Shown here in pieces: positions 7,935 through 15,300 of a stretch of DNA of 18,837 nt; position 1 is the stretch's first letter, and the number at the start of each line of letters is the position of its first letter. This DNA is from JBCCFX01 sp039029515. Lineage in GTDB: Bacteria; Planctomycetota; Phycisphaerae; Phycisphaerales; SM1A02. The position numbers were made by a program, and so were the translations under genes. The DNA lies in assembly GCA_039029515.1 (NCBI GenBank), contig JBCCFX010000062.1, forward strand, positions 1-18,837. The letters run 5' to 3'. The notes under the pieces were generated by a model. It had not been told where the DNA came from and made no database searches. It saw only the letters and a program-made list of their open reading frames with translations.

Positions 7935-9242
7935 ATGCCGATGCGAGGACAGCATCACAATGGCCGGCTTGCTGGATGCACACGGGTTGCGCCGATCGGT
8001 ATCGCCACGCTCCTGCTACTCGGATGCCAAACGACTGACCAGGCGATTGAGACGTCGTCGGATCGACGTGTGATTGACCTCGATGCATTCGTCACGCCAA
8101 TTGACAACACATCCACCGCCATGACGAGTGATGGCTCCGGCTCGTCCGGTGACCCAGCCGTCAGTCTGCCCGCGAACGCTGACGAACCGCGGCCCGTCCG
8201 ACTCGGTGCTTCGATCCCGTCGCTTGATGAGGATCCGTTCGAGACCGAGTCCCGGCCGCCGGTGGCTCCTGCGGCGAACGGCAATCTGGCAATCATCGAT
8301 CGCATGGTCGGCCAGGTGAACGGTCGACCGATTTATGCGGATGAATTCTTCGCTCCGATTGACAGTCAGCTTCGCGCAATGAGCGAAGAGATGACCACGC
8401 GCCAGTTTGCAGAACAATCGCAACGCATCATCTTCAAACGCCTCCGCGAAGTCGTCCTTAATCAATTGCTGCTCGCCGAAGCCGAATCCGAACTCACCGG
8501 CCAGCAGCAGCAGGGACTCTTTGCGCTCATCCGAGAATTCGAAGAGAACCTCACGCTCAACCAGGGCGGCGGGACACGGTCCGGGCTTGCCGAACGGCTG
8601 GCTGAAGAAGAAGGCATCACGATCGAAGAAGCACTAGCGTCGCGCCGCGAAGAATTGCTTATCTCGAACGTCTACCGCGAGCGCGTGCTCCCACGCGTCA
8701 TTGTGTCCTGGCGTGACGTGCAGAACGAATACGAGAAGCGGTTCGAGGAATTCAATCCGCCGGCCGAACTCGTGCTGTCGCGCATCAGGCTCCGACCGGA
8801 GCGGCAGCCAGACAAAGTCACGATCGTCGAAACGCGCCTCGCGGGCGGTGACACGTTCGCCACCATCGCCGATGACGTCGGCATGCCCGACGAAGGACGA
8901 TGGGAGACGTTCATCGTCGATCCGGATACCGGCGTGGACATCGCGATCGAATCGGTACGCGATGCGGTGCTTGCCCTCCAGACGGGCGAATGGACAGGCC
9001 CGCTCGATGTCGGCTCCCAGCGCTGGTGGATTCATCTGGATGAAGTCATTCAGGACGAAGCACGCAGCCTCTACGATCCGGACCTGCAACGACAGCTGGA
9101 AAATGAAATCGCATCGGCACGACAGCAGGAAGAAGAGCAGCGCTTCTTCGGCAAGCTGTTTCAGCGCGGTATTTACGATGAACTCGATTCCATGGTGAAT
9201 CGGCTCGTTGAGGTCGCCCTCGATCGTTACACGGCCCTGTGA
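7935..9242 (+). CDS. SurA/parvulin-like lipoprotein (putative periplasmic folding factor)
   Basis: The 435-residue product begins with a basic, hydrophobic leader and a lipobox ending LLGC with C31 as the likely lipidated residue. A Ser/Thr/Asp-rich linker of roughly 90 residues follows. From about residue 125 comes a SurA/PrsA-type N-terminal chaperone domain, with VNGRPIYADEF as the typical opening strand-turn-helix and many Glu/Gln-rich helices. Residues of about 275-375 look like a parvulin domain (ELVLSRIRL..., a GDTFATIA helix, an ALQTGEWTGPLDVG strand). The His of the usual RHIL strand is replaced, suggesting no isomerase activity. A charged C-terminal helix ends the protein. The likely role is a periplasmic chaperone for exported proteins; this is inferred. 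Its stop overlaps the yraN GTG by four bases. Confidence 0.7.
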   Translation: MPMRGQHHNGRLAGCTRVAPIGIATLLLLGCQTTDQAIETSSDRRVIDLDAFVTPIDNTSTAMTSDGSGSSGDPAVSLPANADEPRPVRLGASIPSLDEDPFETESRPPVAPAANGNLAIIDRMVGQVNGRPIYADEFFAPIDSQLRAMSEEMTTRQFAEQSQRIIFKRLREVVLNQLLLAEAESELTGQQQQGLFALIREFEENLTLNQGGGTRSGLAERLAEEEGITIEEALASRREELLISNVYRERVLPRVIVSWRDVQNEYEKRFEEFNPPAELVLSRIRLRPERQPDKVTIVETRLAGGDTFATIADDVGMPDEGRWETFIVDPDTGVDIAIESVRDAVLALQTGEWTGPLDVGSQRWWIHLDEVIQDEARSLYDPDLQRQLENEIASARQQEEEQRFFGKLFQRGIYDELDSMVNRLVEVALDRYTAL

Positions 9243-9619
9243 AATTCCTTCGGCGTGGTGCGTCGCGACACGCAACTGGTCGGCGCGGTGAACGTCTGGC
9301 GGCGCGGTATCTGCGTCGCAACGGGCTGCGTGTGCTGCAGCGCAATCTTCACCTTGGCCACGATGAGATTGATTTGCTTGCGCAGGATCGCAGCGGCACG
9401 CTCGTTCTCGTGGAAGTCAAGACGCGGACAACCACGCGATATCCGATCGAGTCATATGTTGATGGCCGAAAACGTGCGCACATGATTCGTGCGGCTCGGG
9501 CACTGCTCGCAACGACGGCGTATCAACAGCGCGGCATTCGTTTTGACGTGGTCACCGTCGATCTGACCGAGAGATCACCCACGATTCGCCATTGGCCGAA
9601 CGCGTTCGATGCCGGCTAA
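9239..9619 (+). CDS. yraN: YraN/UPF0102 family endonuclease-like protein
   Basis: This 126-residue basic protein matches the UPF0102 (YraN) family, which has a PD-(D/E)xK nuclease fold. Visible features are GRRGERLAARYLRRNG (G17-E18), HDEIDLLA with D45, and LVLVEVKTR with E59 and K61 in the catalytic-strand position. The C-terminal half (MIRAARALL, FDVVTVDL) also fits. Bacterial YraN is often found near signal peptidase or ribosomal genes and its substrate is not settled. Translation likely starts at a GTG inside a GTGA overlap with the SurA-like gene. Its TAA overlaps the TAG of the convergent SAF-domain gene by four bases, so there is no spacer or terminator between them. Confidence 0.9.
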   Translation: MKFLRRGASRHATGRRGERLAARYLRRNGLRVLQRNLHLGHDEIDLLAQDRSGTLVLVEVKTRTTTRYPIESYVDGRKRAHMIRAARALLATTAYQQRGIRFDVVTVDLTERSPTIRHWPNAFDAG

Positions 9620-10896
9620 CGCACCGCAGATGGGGCGGTGGCGTCCGACAACTGCTCACGCCACAACTGGACGAGCCGGCTGTCCTCGTCGAGATCAACG
9701 GCATCGAGCGGAATCGGTGTGTCGCGCGGGATCGCACGTGTAACGCGGACGCCATGGGCAAGGCCGATCGGCATCAAGCCGCGTGCATTCTCCGCGGTGT
9801 CGATTTCGCCGTAACACGTGTAGCCGCCGATGCCATCAAGGACGTCGCCTGGCGCGAGATCATGCTTGGCGATCGTGACGACCTCTGTGAGTCGCTTCGA
9901 CAGCGGGGCGATTGTCGGCGTGTGATCCAGCACCGCTTCGGCGATCGTGATCGGTGTCTCGAAGTGACACAGGTGATACGGACGGTAGAACATGTAGAAC
10001 GGGCCGGCACCCATCTTCAGGTACTGCATATACGGCTGCACCATGACCGGGTCATCGCCGTATCCGAGCACGAAGACGCCGCCTTTGAAGTCACCGCCAA
10101 GCGTGTAGTCCACGATGCCGCGCGACTGGAAGACCGCGACGCAATCGTCGACGGCGGTGTCCATCGTTGACGTGACGCCGTGCATGCCGCGGACGTCCGG
10201 GAGCAAGCCCGTCGCGTTGGCGAGTACCGCATTCTCGATATTCATCTTCGTACCATCGGTGAACGCCGTGGTCATCGCGAGACTGGTGTTCTGCTTCTCC
10301 GCCCATGGCCGAATCGTGTCCGGCGTGGCATGGATGTCCATGAACCCTTTGCAGTTCATTGCGGCGACGATATCGAAGCCAAGGCCATCGACGTAGTCAA
10401 TGAGACGCTGGAGTACGCCGGGCTGATCACCATCAGAGTTCGTGTACACCACGTTGGCCGCGTCCGCGCGAACTTTGAGCGCATTGCCGACTGTTGCATC
10501 TGTTTCGGCGTTCATCATGATCACATGGCAGCCGCCTTCGATGGCGCGAAGCGCGATCTCAGCGCCGTACGCGACGGCACCGGTGACTTCGACGACCGCA
10601 TCGATGCCATTGCATGACGCGAGTGCATCGACGTTGGAGGTGACCGCGGGGCGATTCGCATCGATCGCAGCCTGAAGTACTGCGCAGTCATCGGAAACCA
10701 CGATATCGGCGCGATCTCGGCCCGCATGAACAAAGGCATCAACGCCGCGCTCGGGGGTGCGATTCACGATCAGCCGCGTGGTCATGTTCGGTGTCAGGTC
10801 GACCTGTCGAACAGTGCCACGGCCGATGAGACCCGCGCCTGTCACAGCAACACCGATGGTGTCGGGATGATTCTTCAGTCGACGAAACAGCGTCAT
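9616..10896 (-). CDS. NAD(P)-binding homoserine dehydrogenase-like oxidoreductase with C-terminal SAF domain (COG4091 type)
   Basis: This 426-residue protein has an N-terminal Rossmann domain with the dinucleotide motif VAVTGAGLIGRG (G20-x-G22-x-x-G25) and VVEVTGAV. A central homoserine-dehydrogenase-like region follows, including VIMMNAETDATVG and YTNSDGDQPGV. The C-terminal segment, from about residue 340, is a SAF-like domain (IAKHDLAPGDVLD..., LMPIGLAHGVRVTRAI, IPLDAVDLDED). Such proteins are often mislabelled FlgA because of the SAF domain. The ATG at 10896 overlaps the rfbD stop as ATGA, so the two genes are translationally coupled; the longer ORF start at 10938 would lie inside rfbD. 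The reaction is unknown. The rfbD link suggests an oxidation step on a sugar or sugar-derived acid, but that is inference. Confidence 0.78.
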   Translation of the reverse strand: MTLFRRLKNHPDTIGVAVTGAGLIGRGTVRQVDLTPNMTTRLIVNRTPERGVDAFVHAGRDRADIVVSDDCAVLQAAIDANRPAVTSNVDALASCNGIDAVVEVTGAVAYGAEIALRAIEGGCHVIMMNAETDATVGNALKVRADAANVVYTNSDGDQPGVLQRLIDYVDGLGFDIVAAMNCKGFMDIHATPDTIRPWAEKQNTSLAMTTAFTDGTKMNIENAVLANATGLLPDVRGMHGVTSTMDTAVDDCVAVFQSRGIVDYTLGGDFKGGVFVLGYGDDPVMVQPYMQYLKMGAGPFYMFYRPYHLCHFETPITIAEAVLDHTPTIAPLSKRLTEVVTIAKHDLAPGDVLDGIGGYTCYGEIDTAENARGLMPIGLAHGVRVTRAIPRDTPIPLDAVDLDEDSRLVQLWREQLSDATAPSAVR

Positions 10897-11801
10897 GAGT
10901 GTCGCTCCACCGATTCGGTCAGTGTGTCTGTGGACCACGCCTGTTCAAACGATTCACGCAGCGCATCGCGCCACGTCGGCAGGACGATGCCGAACGACGT
11001 CATGGTGTCTGTGACATCGAGAACGGACCACGGCGGGCGTGCGGCTGCCGTTGGATAAGCGCTCGACGGGATCGGTGTGAGATCCGGCGTGCGTTCGAGT
11101 CGAGCGAGTTCGAAAATCGCCTGCGCGAATTCGAACCATGTCGCTTGTCCGGTGCAGGCAACGTGATACGTGCCGCTCATACTGCCGAACGTCTGGTCAT
11201 TCCATCCCGTACGAATCATCGCGACGGTTGCCCCTGCGACGGTGGATGCCCATGTGGGCGTGCCGACCTGGTCGTGGACAATCTGCAATGCCTCGCGCTC
11301 GCGGGCGAGCGCGAGCATGGTGCGGAGGAAGTTGCGGCCATGGAAGCTGTAGACCCAGCTCGTTCGCATGATGAGGTGGTCGACACCACATGCGCGAATC
11401 GCCTGCTCGCCGGCCAGCTTGGAACGACCATAGGCATTCAGCGGAGCCGCGGAGTCCGTCGGCGTGTACGGCGTGCTCGAACGGCCATCGAAGATGTAAT
11501 CCGTCGAATAGTGAATCAAGCTTGCGCCGATGTCCGCCGCCGATTCAGCGAGTGTCCGGCATGCGTTGGCATTGATGGCCATCGCGATGTGGGGTTCACG
11601 CTCGGCGCGATCGACGTTGGTATAGCCGGCGGCATTGACGATGAGATCCGGTTGAATCTCACGGACCGCGGATCGGATCGATGCGGCATCAGCGAGATTG
11701 AGTTCAGCGCGAGATGTCGCGACGAGCTCACCAACATCTGGGAGCAGTCGGCGGAGTGACTGGCCGATCTGGCCGTCGCGTCCTGTGAGGAGTATCTTCA
11801 T
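10893..11801 (-). CDS. rfbD: dTDP-4-dehydrorhamnose reductase
   Basis: RfbD (RmlD) performs the last step of dTDP-L-rhamnose synthesis, reducing dTDP-4-keto-L-rhamnose with NAD(P)H. The 302-residue product has the N-terminal cofactor motif LLTGRDGQIG, the IVNAAGYTNVDRAE strand, the catalytic STDYIFDG (T100) and YGRSKLAGE with Y124 and K128, the short-chain dehydrogenase pair. RTSWVYSFHGRNFL and HDQVGTPTWA are also typical. The length is normal for the family. The start is the ATG at 11801. The other rhamnose genes (rfbA, rfbB, rfbC) are not in the window. The gene leads a - strand pair with the SAF-domain oxidoreductase. Confidence 0.93.
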   Translation of the reverse strand: MKILLTGRDGQIGQSLRRLLPDVGELVATSRAELNLADAASIRSAVREIQPDLIVNAAGYTNVDRAEREPHIAMAINANACRTLAESAADIGASLIHYSTDYIFDGRSSTPYTPTDSAAPLNAYGRSKLAGEQAIRACGVDHLIMRTSWVYSFHGRNFLRTMLALAREREALQIVHDQVGTPTWASTVAGATVAMIRTGWNDQTFGSMSGTYHVACTGQATWFEFAQAIFELARLERTPDLTPIPSSAYPTAAARPPWSVLDVTDTMTSFGIVLPTWRDALRESFEQAWSTDTLTESVERHS

Positions 11802-11822
11802 GGGCGTTGACCGCAGGGTGTT

Positions 11823-11844
11823 CGATATGCATGTAAGCGTATCG
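11823..11844. promoter_or_regulatory. Near-palindrome upstream of rfbD
   Basis: CGATATGC and GCGTATCG are inverted around ATGTAA, matching in seven of eight pairs; the odd pair is a T·G wobble on the + strand. It lies 22 nt upstream of the rfbD ATG, where an operator or leader hairpin could act. Confidence 0.3.
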
Positions 11845-11932
11845 ATATGTCAGGCGTATTCGGACGAAACGATGCTGTTGCATCGGCCACTCACGCGATC
11901 ATCTGAAGCCTCAAACCGGGTTCCAGGATGGC

Positions 11933-11952
11933 TGTGGATAAGCTGTGGACAC
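11933..11952 (-). promoter_or_regulatory. DnaA-box-like pair
   Basis: TGTGGATAA (11933-11941) is the exact complement of the consensus DnaA box TTATCCACA. TGTGGACAC follows 11 nt later in the same orientation and matches partly. No dnaA, dnaN or AT-rich unwinding region is nearby, so an origin is not supported; a DnaA-regulated promoter or chance is possible. Confidence 0.4.
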
Positions 11953-12089
11953 TCGGAACCTGTTCTGCGCCACGATGTTAAGGTGCGTCGACCCGACACG
12001 TCAGACGTCATTTTGATGCATATGAAGTGGTCGTTCGGGGTTGCGGCTCACGCAAATATCCGCAGGATGTCGCTCCTTGCCGAAGCGTA

Positions 12090-12112
12090 TACCCGCCAAG
12101 ATGCTGCGGGTA
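12090..12112 (+). other. Hairpin in the probable leader of the giant gene
   Basis: TACCCGC (12090-12096) pairs perfectly with GCGGGTA (12106-12112) around a 9-nt loop. No U-run follows, so a Rho-independent terminator is unlikely. Two more stems occur downstream: CCCCG/CGGGG at 12174-12188 and GCCGG/CCGGC at 12258-12275. Confidence 0.35.
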
Positions 12113-12303
12113 GGGGAGTTAGTGTCTGGATCGGTGCCGGAGTGTGTGGCCGGGCGATTCGTTTGCGGAACAGCCCCGTGACCCGGGGAATGACCTCAAC
12201 GATCGAATTGGTGCCACACCACATGGTGTTGCCGATCCGCGAATAGAGCGACGACGCGCCGGGATGGAGACCGGCTCCCACTGTCGACGTCTTTGTTCGT
12301 GAC

Positions 12304-12307
12304 GGAG
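12304..12307 (+). promoter_or_regulatory. Ribosome binding site deciding the start of the giant gene
   Basis: GGAG lies nine bases before the GTG at 12317. The other in-frame candidates (GTG 12299, TTG 12293) have no purine-rich site, and no in-frame ATG precedes the signal peptide. Confidence 0.55.
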
Positions 12308-12316
12308 TCACCCAAC

Positions 12317-15300
12317 GTGTTGGACAACAAGGCCTTCGCACAGCGCGCCCTGACGTGGCGCGCCTTTCTTGTCGTGGCCATGATGCTGCTTACGGTGCAA
12401 ACATCGTTGGCAGCACCACCCCAGCCGGTGGTTGATGCCATCGACCTGACAGGCATGGCGCCATTCACGGTGCACGTCAATGCGCTGGACTCGTCGTTCG
12501 GTGCCGGCAATGAACTGACGGCGCGATTCGAATGGGACTTCGGTGATGACGAATCACCGTTCAATACCCTCGAAGGCTGGAATGCCGCGCATCAGTACCG
12601 TCAAGCCGGCACGTACACGATCACTTTACGCGTGACGAACGAGAACGGTGAAGTCGGCGTGGCGACAACCAATGTGGTCGTTTCACCGAACACACGAAGT
12701 GCCATCTTCGTCGCGGCCACTGGTTCGGATCAGAATTCGGGCTCAATGGGAGCGCCGATCAGATCAGCGCGTGAAGCCTTCAAGCGCCTGGGGCACGATA
12801 CGAACGTGTTCTTCCGTCGTGGCGATACCTTCGATGTGCCGACATCCATGTCCTTGAGTTCTTCGAATGTGCTGTTCAGCGCGTATGGCAACGGTGCAAA
12901 GCCGGTGTTGCGCTGGACTGGCGGCATGGGCACATCCGCGATCGTCAAGACCAGTCTCGACAACCACAGTGACATGGTTTTTGAGAACCTGACGTTCACA
13001 TCGATCTACAACGCCGATGCGCAGCGCGACGTCGTCGATGGCCTTGTGCCGGCTGGCGTCAATTTCACCGTGCGTGACTGTGCCTTCGGTGAACTCAGTC
13101 TTGCTTTGAACAACAATCGACAACCGATCGGGCTGCTCCTTCAAGGATGTGACGCCGGCGAACTCGGCGCCTATCTGTCCTGGGGACAGGGATCCGATCA
13201 CACGTACATCGGCAATAGCGTTGATGGATCACACTTTGAGCACAACATCCGGCTGGCCACCGTGACTCGTGTGTTGATCGCGCACAACGATCTTCGCAAT
13301 ACGCCGAAGCGCACGATCTGGTCGATGCTTGGCAAGTATGTGTACATCACTGACAACATCACGCGTGATGGACGAATCACCGTCGGGCCGAACCCCGCTG
13401 ATCAGGGGCAGACGCTCAATTCAAACTGGGTCGTTGTGCAGCGCAACCAGTGCACAAAGATCGGCGGCAACGGCACAGTCGAGTTGCTTGGCGGCGCTGA
13501 GCACATCGTCGTTCGAAACAACGTCATTGAAGGCAATGGCACGCCGTGCGTTGCGATGTCCGGGACGCAGTCGAGCACAGGTCGAACGACGCGCGATGTC
13601 CGCATCCTGAATAACACAGGAACAAATACGAGCACGCTCGGTCGGTTTCTCTCGGTCGGTTCCGGGTCCGATGATCTTGTGCTTCAGAACAACCTGTACG
13701 TCTCGCCGAATCTCAGGACCGGTGCGAGTCAGACCGCGATTGTCTATGTCCTCGCCAACTCACTGAATGGCTTCGACGACATCCGGCGGAATGTCTGGGC
13801 GATCCCGGATGACTTCCTCTGGATCGACGATGGGTACCACTATGTGTGGCCGAACTGGTCCAACGCATCCGGCTACAAGTCGCCTGCCCAATGGGAGTCC
13901 TACGGCGTTGTCAGTAACGAGGCATATGAGACGGTCGTCATTGACGACGAATACGCACCGCCGGCATCGAGTACCGCCGCCACCCACGCGCGACCGATTG
14001 CTGGCGTCCATACCGACCTGTTTGGCCGCGAGCGTCCCGGAAGTGGTCCGTGGTCAGCGGGCGCGGTTGAACTGAATGCTGCTGACGTTGGGAATGACCC
14101 GACTGGCGCGTGCTGTCTCACGGACGGCGCGTGCATTGGCAATCAGACTAGTGCTGCGTGCATTGCACTTGGTGGTGCCTATCAAGGGAATGCGACGTCG
14201 TGCGCAACCGTGAATTGTCCCGAACCGCCGCCGGCGACCGGTGCGTGCTGCCTCCCCGATGGCGCATGTGTCGGGAATCAGACGATTGACGCGTGCGAAG
14301 CACTCGGTGGTTCATATGAAGGTGACAACACCTCGTGTGACTTGGTGAATTGCCCTGAACCGCCGCCATCCTCAGGAGCATGCTGTCTGCCTGACGGATC
14401 CTGTGTCGGCAATCAGACGCGTGCTGCGTGCTCGGTCTTCGGGGGCGAGTATGAAGGCGACAATACATCGTGCGGCACTGCCAATTGTCCGCAGCCGCCG
14501 CCGGCGACTGGCGCATGTTGTCTGCCAGATGGCTCGTGCGTCAGCAATCAGACGAGTGCGGCGTGTACCGCGCTGGGTGGTTCCTACGAAGGCAACAACT
14601 CCTCGTGTGCGACGGCGAACTGTCCGGAACCGCCGCCCGCATCCGGCGCATGCTGCCTTCTCAATGGCACATGTGAAACGGTCGCCAGCGCGGCGACCTG
14701 CGCATCATCCGGCGGCCTGTTCATGGGCAACGGAACGACGTGCGCATCGGTGAGCTGCCCGCAGTCTGGTGGTGGCTGTTGCACCGCGGGTGGGAGCTGC
14801 CTCAACGGACAGACCGAATCGGACTGTGCCAGCCTCGGCGGAATCTTTCTCGGCGTTGGTGTTTCGTGTGCTAACGTGAGTTGTCCACTCGCAGCCGGCG
14901 CCTGCTGCTTCCCATCCGGGAATTGCATCCTCGCGCAGAGTCCATCGAGTTGTGTGGTCGAAGGTGGTGAGTTCCAGGGACCGGGAACATCCTGTGCAGT
15001 GATGCCCTGTGAAATGCCTGTCGGCGCATGTTGCTTCAACGATGGCGCGTGCCTGGACGAGATCACCAGTGCGCAGTGCGCGTCTGCATCGGGAATCTAT
15101 CAGGGCAACGGAACGACCTGTGCGGCGGTGAACTGTCCGGAACCTGCACCAATGATGGGTGCGTGCTGCCTCGACGATGGTGGCTGCGTGCCCAACGCAA
15201 CCGTCGAAGAGTGCAACATTCTAGGCGGCGAATATGCCGGCGATGATGTGACGTGCGCCGCGGCCGCATGTCCGGTGCCGGTGCTCATCGGGGCGTGCTG

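Larger units (their letters stand above)
11802..12316. other. 515-nt gene-free region between rfbD and the giant repeat protein gene
   Basis: No convincing gene was found here; the + strand ORF that spans it runs into rfbD on the opposite strand and has no recognisable domain. The region must contain the promoters for rfbD (-) and the giant gene (+). It holds a near-palindrome at 11823-11844, a DnaA-box-like pair at 11933-11952 and hairpins at 12090-12112, 12174-12188 and 12258-12275. No clear -35/-10 pair could be assigned. Confidence 0.6.

Noticed and set aside
10899..11759. 286-residue + strand ORF
   Set aside because: It is the antisense shadow of rfbD; the - strand frame carries all catalytic motifs.
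11698..12246. 182-residue + strand ORF between rfbD and the giant gene
   Set aside because: It overlaps the start of rfbD on the opposite strand and has no domain-like composition, hydrophobic pattern or good ribosome site.
11802..12316. Chromosomal origin of replication
   Set aside because: Only one perfect and one partial DnaA box, no AT-rich unwinding element and no dnaA/dnaN/gidA genes nearby.
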